The translations under genes and the position numbers were made by a program. Positions 17,073-25,585 of a stretch of DNA of 39,999 bases are shown here, piece by piece (positions within the stretch are counted from its first letter, which is position 1; the number at the start of each line of letters is the position of its first letter). Source of the stretch: Spirochaetales bacterium (GTDB lineage: Bacteria > Spirochaetota > Spirochaetia > DSM-27196 > PWMO01). The stretch spans positions 1 through 39,999 of the forward strand of contig SKLB01000228.1 of the NCBI GenBank assembly GCA_007123465.1. The letters run 5' to 3'. Under the pieces are notes generated by a model that had not been told where the DNA came from, searched no databases, and saw only the letters and a program-made list of their open reading frames with translations.

Positions 17073-17710
17073 TACGACCCCAGCGGCACGTAGAGGTAGC
17101 TTCTGCCGGCGGAGTTGCTATGAACCAGCCCGTCGAGCGGGTACCGTCCGCCCGCCAGCGTTCGCTCAAGCGTCACAGAGGTCTCGCCGGAATCGTCATC
17201 ATGGGACACAACCAGCAGAGAAGCACCGGCCTCGGGCACTGTGATGCTCTGCTCGTCCGGGGCAAGCTGCGGCAGCTGATCGTGCACGCTGGATAGCAGC
17301 GGCGCATCGATCGACACGCTGCGCTCATCGTGTTCCCCGGCGCGGTCAATCACCACGGTGCGGTACTGCCCGCGCGGCAATTCGCCCCAGTCGGCCATGC
17401 TGAGACCGGAAAACCCGACCCAGTTCTCGCCCGTAACACGACGATGCGTCCAGCTCTGCGCGTCAAAGCGCCAGTAGAGTTCAGCCTCATCGTGAATCAG
17501 GTAGAACTCGCTTATGTCGCCAAAACCGTCCTCGTCGCGCACCAGCGCAAACAGCGTCAGCTGCTCGTAGCGCCGGTTGAGATCCAGATCGTCGACGTAC
17601 TCCAAACTGACCTCAACGCTGACGATCTGCGGCGGTGCGCCGGTACACGCACTGAGCAGGGCGCTGACCGCGGCGGCAACCAGCAGCGGGGCTGCCAGCC
17701 GGCCACTCAT
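17039..17710 (-). CDS. Lipoprotein of unknown function
   Basis: Protein of 223 residues from ATG 17710. An n-region with a single Arg is followed by APLLVAAAVSALLSAC, a lipobox with the acylated cysteine near residue 22. The mature part looks all-beta, rich in acidic and aromatic residues, with a repeated beta-strand style (EDGFGDISEFYLIHDEAELY). It resembles the Ig-like or CARDB-type extracellular lipoproteins. The reading frame extends 40 codons further upstream, but that extension lies inside the SelB-like gene, and the lipobox plus the shared-A TGATG junction favour 17710. It is translationally coupled to the SelB-like gene. Confidence 0.75.
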   Translation of the reverse strand: MSGRLAAPLLVAAAVSALLSACTGAPPQIVSVEVSLEYVDDLDLNRRYEQLTLFALVRDEDGFGDISEFYLIHDEAELYWRFDAQSWTHRRVTGENWVGFSGLSMADWGELPRGQYRTVVIDRAGEHDERSVSIDAPLLSSVHDQLPQLAPDEQSITVPEAGASLLVVSHDDDSGETSVTLERTLAGGRYPLDGLVHSNSAGRSYLYVPLGSYYGSLTGPIRR

Positions 17711-19053
17711 CACTGTTTTCTCCGCGCGCGACGCGGCAGCCGTACGTGTACCGATGAGGCGCGCTCGAGCAGCCCGTCGGCAACCAGGCGGGCGGTGACC
17801 GCCCGGGCACTGTTGCGCGGAAGTCCCCACAATTGTGCCAACTGACGTTGGTGCAGCTCGCGGTCTGAACCGGATAGATGCGTCTGAGCCTCGTGGGCAA
17901 GCGTCTGCAGCGCGTGCGGAGAAACCACACGCGCGTTATCGAGAACCACCGCAAAGCCCAGCCGCTGCAGCGATTCAACCAGCGCGCGCGTGTTGGGATG
18001 ACGGTTGCGAGCCGCGTCGTAACCGGTACGCCCACAGCGTTCAATTTCCTGGCGCAACTGCCGCGCGGCCGGCGGCAGGACCTGATCTCTGGCTACATCG
18101 GCGGGGAAGAAACGCCCGTCACGCTTGACAAGCAGCGTACTGTCTGCGGCAGCCCAGCTGACAAGCGCCATCGAAAACGCGGGACCGCCCACACCGGATA
18201 CCTCGCTGACTACACGCACCGCATCACGGCTACCGATGCCCTCGTGGCGCCTGGCGGCGCGCTGCAGCGCAGCCACACAGCGATCGAGTAACGATGGAGT
18301 GGCCCACCAGCCACCGATGTCAACCGGCGCCGGCTCCTGCTGCTCCAGCCAGCTGCTGCGTTGTTGCGCCGAGCGGCACCCGACAAAACCCCATACTCGG
18401 TAGGTCACCTGCTCGATCGGCAGACCGTCTGCCAGCAGCCCAGCAGCAGCAGACGCTAAGGCATTGACGTCGCCGTGCGCCGGCAGCGCCAGCACAACCG
18501 ATAGACGGCTGCAACGGCGGCCCTGACGCAGTTCATAGTCACAGCCCGGTATCAGCGGCAACGCGCGCGTAAGCTGCAGCAGCGCGTGTCGATTGTCCCA
18601 CGGTCGGATAGCGCTCAACCCAACCTGCAGCGTGTCGGCCACCACAGATGGAACGTCGGGAATCCTGACGCTGCAGGCGCTTCCCGTACCGCTGTGTTGA
18701 AGATTCTGGCAGGAAACCAAAGCCGTTGTGGTGTTGTACTGTTCCTGTGCCGCCGCAAACAGAAGCCCCCCGGGTTTCAGTTCGCGCCGCGTAGCACCCT
18801 TGAGTACCACATCGAAGAAGCGGGAATTGCTCTGCTTACCGCTGTTGCCGCGTCCGCGGACAGTCAGCGCGCGTTTCCCCGGATAGAGCAGCAGTGCTGG
18901 AGGAGGGGCCTCACCGGCTACCGTGGCGCCGAGGCGCAGCGCAACTCCCCTGCCGGGAATCGGGGCCTCGACTTCAGACGTTTCAACCCACCACAGTGGC
19001 GGCGCCACGTACGGTGAGTTGGATTGGTTTGTGAGGGACAAGTCTTGTATCAA
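17710..19053 (-). CDS. SelB-like protein lacking the GTPase domain
   Basis: Protein of 447 residues that resembles domains II-IV of the selenocysteine elongation factor SelB. An EF-Tu domain II-like region (about 15-100) contains LLLYPGKRALTVRGRG and then VVLKGATRRELKPGGLLF, which matches the SelB pattern RVAhNLxGV-x4-hKRGDhL. A domain III-like region follows with LLQLTRALPLIPGCDYELR (SelB AQLRLE-PL-x4-GDRFILR). The C-terminus contains winged-helix-like repeats (LRQEIERCGRTGYDAARNRH; ELHQRQLAQLWGLPRNSARAVT). No Walker A, NKxD or other G motif is present, and rpsU lies only 23 bases upstream, so the G domain is truly missing here. The start is TTG. The assignment is by motif. Confidence 0.6.
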   Translation of the reverse strand: MIQDLSLTNQSNSPYVAPPLWWVETSEVEAPIPGRGVALRLGATVAGEAPPPALLLYPGKRALTVRGRGNSGKQSNSRFFDVVLKGATRRELKPGGLLFAAAQEQYNTTTALVSCQNLQHSGTGSACSVRIPDVPSVVADTLQVGLSAIRPWDNRHALLQLTRALPLIPGCDYELRQGRRCSRLSVVLALPAHGDVNALASAAAGLLADGLPIEQVTYRVWGFVGCRSAQQRSSWLEQQEPAPVDIGGWWATPSLLDRCVAALQRAARRHEGIGSRDAVRVVSEVSGVGGPAFSMALVSWAAADSTLLVKRDGRFFPADVARDQVLPPAARQLRQEIERCGRTGYDAARNRHPNTRALVESLQRLGFAVVLDNARVVSPHALQTLAHEAQTHLSGSDRELHQRQLAQLWGLPRNSARAVTARLVADGLLERASSVHVRLPRRARRKQ

Positions 19054-19076
19054 TTGTGCGCGGGAAGAATCCCGTG

Positions 19077-19292
19077 TCAGTAGTTCTTCATCGCTTGCAG
19101 CTTGCGCTGCTTCTTCAGGAGCTTACGCTCCATCGACTTGCGCTTTCTGTTTTTGATAGTCGAAGGCTTCTCGAAGTACTCGCGCTTCTTCCACTCGCGA
19201 ATGATCCCTTCCTTCTCTACCATACGCTTGAATCGTTTGATGGCTTTCTCAAGCGGTTCGCTGTCATCAACTCGTATATAGGCGATTAACAT
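19077..19292 (-). CDS. rpsU: 30S ribosomal protein bS21
   Basis: Small-subunit ribosomal protein of 71 residues. Typical bS21 features are an RVDDSEPLEKAIKRFKRMVE start, then IIREWKKREYFEKPS, and a very basic C-terminus (NRKRKSMERKLLKKQRK). It is needed for initiation on Shine-Dalgarno messages. ATG 19292 is chosen over the GTG one codon earlier because GGAAAGGGGG precedes it. The start overlaps the stop of the M23 peptidase gene. It has its own strong promoter inside that gene, so rpsU and the SelB-like gene downstream can be transcribed separately. Confidence 0.95.
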   Translation of the reverse strand: MLIAYIRVDDSEPLEKAIKRFKRMVEKEGIIREWKKREYFEKPSTIKNRKRKSMERKLLKKQRKLQAMKNY

Positions 19293-20263
19293 CACCCCCT
19301 TTCCGTATCTGCGGTAGTACTGTGAAGTATTGTACGGAAGATCGCGCGTTTGTCAACCAGAGGCCGCTCCAGAAAAGCTTGCGGATCAACGGGGACCCCG
19401 GCAACGCGGAACTCCCAGTGCAGATGCGGACCGGTTGCCAACCCGGTCATTCCAACAGTACCGATCGGCTGCCCGCGCCGCACCAGTTCACCCTCCGCAA
19501 CGTCAAGCCGGTCCAGATGGTAGTACAGTCCAAATACGCCCGGCAGGTGTTCGATGACCACCGACTTTCCGGTAATTATGCGGTCAGCGGCAAACACAAC
19601 CCTTCCCGCCCCGGAGGCCACTACCGCTGTTCCAGTTGGCGCAGCAAGATCGATGCCGAAGTGGATCGATTGCGCCTCGTTGCCGTCAGCGTAATCGAAA
19701 ACCCGGCGATCACCGTAGTCGGCGCTGACGCGAGCGTTCTCTACCGGAACGATGAATTCACCCTCGTTGTAAACGCGCTGTGGGTTGTGGGTGGCCACCA
19801 GCGCAATGATCTGCCGCGCCTGCTCGAGGCGGCGCGGGTCAGGTGTTTCACGAAGATCGCTCATCGCGCGGTTGAGGGCGATGCGCATCGAGGAAAACTG
19901 CCGCGGTCTGACCGTGATGCTGCGTGTACGCGCTACTTCTTCACCGTGTTCGGTGGACGCGACAACCTCCAGCAGGTACTCATCGGGCGCAAGTGTAGAC
20001 GGAATACCGAGTAACGATACCCAGACCTCAACATCACGAACCGTGGTGGTCCGGTATCCTCCGCCAGCCGTCACACGGTCGCCGTTGGCGCGGTAGAGCG
20101 CCACCCGCAATTGTACTACCTCCACTGCGGCTTGCAGGTGGACAACTAACGGTTTACCGCGCTCGATCTCACTCGGCACGTGCATCTGTATCGCTGCTGC
20201 CGGCTGCGCACACAAGAGTGCCACACCGGCAAGCGCTAGATTCCTGACGCTATTTCGGAACAC
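19292..20263 (-). CDS. Secreted M23 family metallopeptidase
   Basis: Peptidoglycan endopeptidase or LytM-like regulator, 323 residues. An N-terminal signal peptide (NLALAGVALLCAQPAAA) is followed by an Ig-like N-domain (about 25-125), a short helical linker, and the LytM domain (about 190-300). The zinc ligands appear in HFGIDLAAPTG (HxxxD) and GPHLHWEF (HxH), so the enzyme should be active. It acts in the periplasm on the cell wall. Start GTG, with AGAAGGA upstream. The 3' end overlaps the rpsU start and carries the rpsU promoter within its coding sequence. Confidence 0.92.
   Translation of the reverse strand: MFRNSVRNLALAGVALLCAQPAAAIQMHVPSEIERGKPLVVHLQAAVEVVQLRVALYRANGDRVTAGGGYRTTTVRDVEVWVSLLGIPSTLAPDEYLLEVVASTEHGEEVARTRSITVRPRQFSSMRIALNRAMSDLRETPDPRRLEQARQIIALVATHNPQRVYNEGEFIVPVENARVSADYGDRRVFDYADGNEAQSIHFGIDLAAPTGTAVVASGAGRVVFAADRIITGKSVVIEHLPGVFGLYYHLDRLDVAEGELVRRGQPIGTVGMTGLATGPHLHWEFRVAGVPVDPQAFLERPLVDKRAIFRTILHSTTADTERG
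19329..19356 (-). promoter_or_regulatory. rpsU promoter inside the M23 gene
   Basis: Minus strand: TTGACA (19356-19351), a 16-base spacer, TACAAT (19334-19329). The -35 is perfect and the -10 matches 5 of 6. The predicted transcript start is about 30 bases before the rpsU ATG. It should drive rpsU and the SelB-like and lipoprotein genes behind it. Confidence 0.62.
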
Positions 20264-20293
20264 GGGTCCTTCTCGGTATGCGGAAATATCGCG

Positions 20294-22441
20294 CTACTCT
20301 GCATTCTCGGTTCCGGTATTGCTTCCGGTTCGGGCAATATCGACCACGCTCAGCTGCGTGTTCTCCCTATTCTGAAAATAGTTCTTTTCCAGACGAAATG
20401 CCACATCCACAACGTCATCGAGGCTGAAATCAACGTTGACGCGCTCCGCAGCATTCCAGAATACCGCCGGCCACTTGAAGCTGCCAACCGACAGGGTCAT
20501 GCGCAGATGCTGCTCCTCGCGCCCCATGAAGTCAAGCCGTGCGAGCCGGGCACGGCGCACCAGGAATACCAGTGGCGCATTCTCCTGACCGTACGGCGCC
20601 AGCGAGTCAACGATATCGTGTAGCGCCGGTGTCATGTGCGTATGCGGAATCTCGGCGTCGATCAGCACGTCCTGATCCTCATCGTGCAGCTGAATTGAGG
20701 CTGCAACGCCGGCGGCGCGCTCCAGGAATCCCGGCACCCGTTCCGAGGGCAGTGCAAAACCGGCGGCCGGATCGTGACCGCCCCACTCGTCGAGCAAGTC
20801 TTCGAACTGCCGCAGAAATTCGGTAGCCAGGAATCCGCGCACGCTGCGAACCGATCCAACGGTCTTGCCGTCTACACTCGTCATCACCATCGCCGGTGCG
20901 CGAAACTGACGGCAGAGCCGGCCGGCGAGGATTCCGGTTATGCCACGGTGCACCTCGTCGTCGTGTACTACTACCAGCTTTCCGCCAAACGTCTCCAGGC
21001 TGACGCGCGCCTGGGGCTGGATACGGGTCCATGCCTGGTCACCTATGTCGCGGCGGCGCACGTTGAGCTGGACAACCTGCTCCACAAGCGCTGCAATCTC
21101 GGCACTGTCCTGCGACAGGAAGAGCCGGACCGCCTTGTCCGGCTCTCCCATGCGGCCGGACGCGTTTATCACCGGCGCCAGCTGGTAGCCGATGTCCTGA
21201 GATGTGATGGTCTTGCCCAGCAGCCCCTGGCGCTCAATCAGCGCCAACAGTCCCGGCCGCGGCGCTTCTCGCATTGCACTAAGCCCCATGTGCACCAGGA
21301 TACGGTTTTCGTCACGCAGCGGCATCATATCGGCGATTGTTCCCAGAGCAATCAGGTCGCTGACCGCACTGTAGGCGGTCTCCAGGGCGGGTACACGTTT
21401 CTGCATGTAGAGCGAAAACAGCGCTACGAACACGTCGATCTCTTCCGGCCGGCGACTGCGGTAGCGCGGCAGCTTTGAGCTTTCCAGCATCTTGAGCAGG
21501 CTGCGCCCTTCGAGCGCCGGGAAGACCTTCCACACCTCCGGGGCGGCATCGAGCAACGCTACGTCCACGCGATTGCCGAAGACACGCCGGATCATGCGCT
21601 CCTGCGCCGCGGCATCGTAGGCGATGACTTCGTGCCCGTGCAGAAACGCGCCAATTCGCGTGTCTTCAATCCCTACCATGCCCGGTACAACCGTCTCGGA
21701 TATGCGGTCGATTTCTACCAGGTTCTCAAGCTTCACGGCATCGATGATGATGGTGTCGTTTCCCGGTCTGACGTTGAGCAGGCAGACGGTCTGTTTGTAG
21801 AGCTCGGTCTGTGCCAGCTGCAGCGCCCAGCGCAGCTTGGCGGCCAGCGCGCAGCCGCACAGGCCGGCAAACGGATAACCGCTATCCGGCATCTTGGGAT
21901 TGACGATTGCCACCGCGGCGGGGATCTCCAGTTGAGGGTTATGATGGTCAATTACGATCACATCGATCCCCAGCTCTGTAGCGCGCGCAACCTCGATGGT
22001 ATTGGTGATTCCGCAGTCAACAGCCACTATCAAGCTGCCGTCAGCGGCAGCAAAGCGCTCGACGGTCTCCACGGTCAGCCCGTAGGGCTCGTCGCCCAGC
22101 GGCAGGGCCCAGCTGACCTCAATAGCCAGCTCGCGTAAAGTCTGTACCAGAATCGATATGCTGGTAATCCCGTCGGCATCGCGGTCTCCGAATACCAGCA
22201 CTTTCTCGCCTTCGGCTTTGGCGGTCAGAATGCGGTCAACTGCGTCTTCCATCTCTTCAAACAGGAACGGATTGTGCAGGTACTGCGGATCTTTCTCGAG
22301 GAAGTAGAGCAGATCCTGCGGCTCGATCAATCCACGGCGCACCAGAATGGCGGCGGGCAGCAACTCGATACGGTGAGTCTGCGACAATTCGCGTACCAGC
22401 TCTGCGTCAACCGGCGGCTTTGTCCACTTCATTGAATTCAT
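20294..22441 (-). CDS. recJ: Single-stranded-DNA-specific exonuclease RecJ
   Basis: DHH-family 5'-3' exonuclease acting on single-stranded DNA in recombination and mismatch/base-excision repair. The protein is 715 residues from ATG 22441, longer than E. coli RecJ (about 577). Catalytic motifs: FGDRDADG at about 84-91 and DHHNP at about 165-169, with further DHH/DHHA1 signatures GLCGCALAAKL and NASGRMGEPDKAVRLF, and a GGHDPAAGFAL motif in DHHA1. The C-terminal OB-like region follows. The start shares its ATG with the stop of the phosphorylase gene (TGATG). Frames upstream of 22441 are inside that gene and are not part of RecJ. Confidence 0.95.
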   Translation of the reverse strand: MNSMKWTKPPVDAELVRELSQTHRIELLPAAILVRRGLIEPQDLLYFLEKDPQYLHNPFLFEEMEDAVDRILTAKAEGEKVLVFGDRDADGITSISILVQTLRELAIEVSWALPLGDEPYGLTVETVERFAAADGSLIVAVDCGITNTIEVARATELGIDVIVIDHHNPQLEIPAAVAIVNPKMPDSGYPFAGLCGCALAAKLRWALQLAQTELYKQTVCLLNVRPGNDTIIIDAVKLENLVEIDRISETVVPGMVGIEDTRIGAFLHGHEVIAYDAAAQERMIRRVFGNRVDVALLDAAPEVWKVFPALEGRSLLKMLESSKLPRYRSRRPEEIDVFVALFSLYMQKRVPALETAYSAVSDLIALGTIADMMPLRDENRILVHMGLSAMREAPRPGLLALIERQGLLGKTITSQDIGYQLAPVINASGRMGEPDKAVRLFLSQDSAEIAALVEQVVQLNVRRRDIGDQAWTRIQPQARVSLETFGGKLVVVHDDEVHRGITGILAGRLCRQFRAPAMVMTSVDGKTVGSVRSVRGFLATEFLRQFEDLLDEWGGHDPAAGFALPSERVPGFLERAAGVAASIQLHDEDQDVLIDAEIPHTHMTPALHDIVDSLAPYGQENAPLVFLVRRARLARLDFMGREEQHLRMTLSVGSFKWPAVFWNAAERVNVDFSLDDVVDVAFRLEKNYFQNRENTQLSVVDIARTGSNTGTENAE

Positions 22442-23781
22442 CAAAGGTTGGTTATCTCTTGCAGAATAACTGGTAACTGCTGCACCGGGGAGGATCCTAC
22501 ACGAAACGCCTGCTCCAGCAACTGCCGAGCGTTTTGCAGCGCCTGCTCGCCGGCAGCGTAGATGGTGCACAGAGCATCACCGCAGCCAACGCGGCTGCCG
22601 CGCTTAGTGTGGATTTCAATACCAACGTGCGGCAGAACGTCATCGTCGGCCTTGTTGCGGCCCACTCCCAGGTAGACCCCCGCCATTCCGACCTTGTAGG
22701 CGTCGATCTGCTCTACATAACCGGCGTCCGCGGCCGTGATCGTGTGGCTTTCGGGGGCGCGCCAGTTCTGATAGCGCCGCTCGAGAACCGCTGGATCGGC
22801 TCCCTGCAATTCAACGTTGCGCACAAAACGGCGCCACGCGCTGCGGTCATCGAGTTTCTGCCCGGCAAGCTCGCACCCCTGCTCAACCGTGGAGCACGTG
22901 CCGCCGAGCACCAGCATCCAGGCGGCGAGTCGCAGCGTCACTTCCATCAGATCCGCCGAGCGCGCATCGGGCTGCAGACCGCGCGAACCCACGCTGCCGT
23001 GCAGGCACGCTATCGATTCTTCAACTTCCAGGAAGTTGCCGACCATGTGCCCCAGCGGCTGTTCCATTGCGGTAAGCACCGCAACCACCCGTTTTCCCAA
23101 CGCATCGCCGGTTTCCACCAGAGACTCCGCGAGCTCTCGCGCCTGCGCGTTGGTCTTCATGAACGCCCCCGAACCGCACTTGACGTCAAACACAAGCGCG
23201 TCCGAGCCTTCGGCAAACTTCTTTGACAGGATGCTGGCGGTAATAAGGGGAACGGATTCAACCGTTCCGGTGACGTCGCGCAGCGCGTAGAGCAGCCGGT
23301 CAGCCGGCACTACATCTGCACTCTGGCCGGTCATCGCGTAGCCCACCTCGCGCAGAACGTCACGAAAGCGGTCCATCGACAGAGCGGTAGTGTAGCCCTC
23401 AATCGACTCGAGCTTGTCGAGCGTACCCCCGGTGTGCCCAAGTGCCCGGCCGCTCATCATCGGCACCGGCACTCCGCAGGCAGCCACCAGCGGGGCCAGG
23501 ATCAGCGATACCTTGTCCCCTACACCGCCGGTGGAGTGTTTGTCGACAAACGGTCCGGCAATACCCGACAGGTCAAAGACGGTGCCGGATTGAATCATGA
23601 CATCGGTAAGATGACCGGTCTCCTCACGCGACATCCCGCAGAAGTACACCGCCATCAGCCACGCGGAGACCTGATACTCCGGAATTGAACCGTCAACGTA
23701 TCCGTTAATCAGATAAGCGATCTCATCCCGGCTGAGTGCCTCGTTATTCCGTTTCTTGACTACCAGATCCACCGCGCGCAT
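22441..23781 (-). CDS. Pyrimidine-nucleoside (thymidine) phosphorylase
   Basis: Nucleoside phosphorylase of family 3 that splits thymidine or uridine to base and (deoxy)ribose-1-phosphate, 446 residues (typical about 435-440). Signatures: KHSTGGVGDKVSL near 82-94 (phosphate-binding) and SGRALGHTGGTLDKLESIEG near 108-127 (family signature S-G-R-x-L-x2-T-G-G-T-x-D-x-h-E). The C-terminal domain contains GDALCTIYA. The start ATG 23781 is set by the CTGGAGAATGT ribosome-binding site; 134 upstream codons are a read-through frame. Whether it is DeoA (thymidine) or Pdp (broad) is not resolvable. A 90-bp divergent region separates it from the RNase D-like gene, with no clear promoter. Confidence 0.93.
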   Translation of the reverse strand: MRAVDLVVKKRNNEALSRDEIAYLINGYVDGSIPEYQVSAWLMAVYFCGMSREETGHLTDVMIQSGTVFDLSGIAGPFVDKHSTGGVGDKVSLILAPLVAACGVPVPMMSGRALGHTGGTLDKLESIEGYTTALSMDRFRDVLREVGYAMTGQSADVVPADRLLYALRDVTGTVESVPLITASILSKKFAEGSDALVFDVKCGSGAFMKTNAQARELAESLVETGDALGKRVVAVLTAMEQPLGHMVGNFLEVEESIACLHGSVGSRGLQPDARSADLMEVTLRLAAWMLVLGGTCSTVEQGCELAGQKLDDRSAWRRFVRNVELQGADPAVLERRYQNWRAPESHTITAADAGYVEQIDAYKVGMAGVYLGVGRNKADDDVLPHVGIEIHTKRGSRVGCGDALCTIYAAGEQALQNARQLLEQAFRVGSSPVQQLPVILQEITNL

Positions 23782-23871
23782 ACATTCTCCAGGGCCCAGA
23801 GAGTAGCACGAATGCCGGACCGTGAGAACCGGTCGAGCAAAGCGCCCTTGTGCCGGCAGGGCGAACTGCAT

Positions 23872-24735
23872 ATGATGCAGCCCATGAACTACCGTATGAT
23901 CACCGGCAATACGCAGCTGCAGGCGCTGCAGCAATCGCTTTCGCAGCGTGATGTTGCGGTTATTGCACTCGATGTGGAAGCCGAGTTCAACCTGCACGTC
24001 TACGGGGAGCGGCTCTGCCTGATTCAACTCTATGACGGAGAACAGCTTAGCGCAGTTGATCCGCTGGAGATCGACCGTCCGCTGCTCAGAGCCTTTTTTG
24101 AGGATCGCGGCGTACTCAAGATCATGTACGACTCGCTGAGCGACCAGTCGCTGCTGTTCAAGACGCTTGAAACGCGGATTCATTCAATCGTCGATCTGAA
24201 GCCCGCGGTTGATCTGCTGCAGTACACCAGGCGCGATCTGGGTTCGGTACTCAACCACGCGTTGGGAATCACTATCGAGAAGAAGTCGCGTTTCCAGCGT
24301 TACAACTGGACCACCCGCCCCCTGGCAGCCGACGCGGTTGAGTACGCCATGTCCGACGTGGCGCATCTTTTTGCGCTCAAGGATCACCTGCTGGCCGAGC
24401 TCAGCGCGGCAGGACTCATCGACGCCTACCTGTTGAAGAATCTGATGCTGCAGAACAAGCCCCCCGATATCAATCGCCGGCCGCGGCTGTTCCGATCGGG
24501 AGAATTCCGCAATCTCTCAGCATCAGCCAGGCAGCGCTTTGAGCGCATTTACGAGATCCGCGACGGTTACGCGCGCGAGGCCGACCTGCCGCCGGATACG
24601 CTGCTTGCCAAGCGACATCTGTTTCAGATTGCCGCCAATCGAATGCCGGCCGCTGCGCTGGAGGTCAACCCGCGAGTACCACGACCCATCCACCGCAAGA
24701 TGGTTGCCGATATCGAAGCGCTGTTGGATCAGTGA
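23872..24735 (+). CDS. RNase D-like 3'-5' exonuclease with HRDC domain
   Basis: DEDDy-type 3'-5' exoribonuclease, 287 residues. The acidic motifs are IALDVEAEFN (D-x-E), a middle aspartate in IMYDSLSDQSLLF, and YAMSDVAHLFALKDHL (Y-x3-D). An HRDC-type helical domain follows (about 200-285; RQRFERIYEIRDGYAREADLPPDTLLAKRHLFQIA). It is probably involved in tRNA or structured-RNA 3' processing. The start is uncertain: ATG 23872 (with AGGG about 10 bases upstream) or the in-frame ATG 23884, which begins closer to the domain; a longer frame reaches 23812. The gene converges with recO, with 14 bases between the stop codons. Confidence 0.85.
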   Translation: MMQPMNYRMITGNTQLQALQQSLSQRDVAVIALDVEAEFNLHVYGERLCLIQLYDGEQLSAVDPLEIDRPLLRAFFEDRGVLKIMYDSLSDQSLLFKTLETRIHSIVDLKPAVDLLQYTRRDLGSVLNHALGITIEKKSRFQRYNWTTRPLAADAVEYAMSDVAHLFALKDHLLAELSAAGLIDAYLLKNLMLQNKPPDINRRPRLFRSGEFRNLSASARQRFERIYEIRDGYAREADLPPDTLLAKRHLFQIAANRMPAAALEVNPRVPRPIHRKMVADIEALLDQ

Positions 24736-24749
24736 TGACCGCGGCACTA

Positions 24750-25502
24750 TCACAGTATCCCGCCGCCGATACGAAGCGTATTGAGCGGCGTCTCGGCCAC
24801 ATCCTGGATTAAACGGTAGAGTACGCTTCGGGCGTTCTGCAGCGCCGCGTCGTCGAGACCGATCTTCAGCGCCGCTGAGAACTCCAGCCGTCCGCTGTAC
24901 TGCAGGTAGTCCGCCGCTGCCCGGCCCAGGGCAGTGACCGTGCCGGGCTGGGCGCAGCTGGCGCAGACGAAACCGGTCTGCCGCGGTTCGTAGTAACGCC
25001 TTGAATCTGCTGCCAACCCGGCTCCGCAGTCGGCGCACACGCCGAGTTCCGGCTGCAGTCCGGCGGTCTCCAGGTAACGCCACAGGAACTGGATACTGAC
25101 CGGGCGGAAATCGGCAGCGCTATCGAGAGCCCGCAGCGCGTCCAACAGCAGCGTAAACAGTCGGTCGCTCTCAGCCCCTCCGCCAAAGGTCTTGAGCACC
25201 AACTCGGCCCACAAAGACGCGCTGTAGAACCGCGTGACCGATTCACGCAGCCCGGAAAAGAAGTCATTCACGCTGAGATCGGTGATCTTGATGCTCTTCT
25301 TGACCGGATCGGTGTAGAGATAACAGTGTCCGTAGCAGAACGGATTGGTAACGCCGCGCAATTTTCCCTTCTGCGAGTAGGCCCCGTGCGCAATTGCGGA
25401 CAGCAGCCCCTGCTGCGGGGTAAGCATGGTCACACCCTTGTGGATATCCCCGATACGCGAGTTCTTCAAAATAATGACGTCGGTTGCACTGTTACGGTTC
25501 AT
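24750..25502 (-). CDS. recO: DNA repair protein RecO
   Basis: RecFOR-pathway mediator that loads RecA on SSB-coated DNA, 250 residues. An N-terminal OB fold begins ATDVIILKNSRIGDIHKGVTML. It is followed by a helical domain with a four-cysteine zinc module in the C-domain (CADC near 155 and CASC near 180), as in Deinococcus and many other RecO proteins. ATG 25502 is chosen because it starts right before the OB fold. The longer GTG start at 25526 adds only eight residues and would overlap the lon promoter region on the other strand. The gene is divergent from lon. Confidence 0.9.
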   Translation of the reverse strand: MNRNSATDVIILKNSRIGDIHKGVTMLTPQQGLLSAIAHGAYSQKGKLRGVTNPFCYGHCYLYTDPVKKSIKITDLSVNDFFSGLRESVTRFYSASLWAELVLKTFGGGAESDRLFTLLLDALRALDSAADFRPVSIQFLWRYLETAGLQPELGVCADCGAGLAADSRRYYEPRQTGFVCASCAQPGTVTALGRAAADYLQYSGRLEFSAALKIGLDDAALQNARSVLYRLIQDVAETPLNTLRIGGGIL

Positions 25503-25516
25503 TGTCGGTTTGCCGC

Positions 25517-25548
25517 TTGACTGCACTTACAGGCCATAGTCATATTAT
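25517..25548 (+). promoter_or_regulatory. Candidate lon promoter
   Basis: TTGACT (25517-25522) followed at 18 bases by CATATT (25541-25546) or at 20 bases by TATTAT (25543-25548). The AT-rich patch stands out in a G+C-rich region. It overlaps the 5' end of recO if recO uses the longer start. I see no heat-shock (CIRCE) repeat. Confidence 0.4.
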
Positions 25549-25585
25549 ACCAAGTACACAGCTATCTAGCTCACAAGGTGAAACA

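Noticed and set aside
23782..24183. N-terminal extension of the pyrimidine phosphorylase (134 codons)
   Set aside because: It overlaps the divergent RNase D-like gene and is not part of the phosphorylase family; ATG 23781 has a proper GGAG ribosome-binding site and family length.
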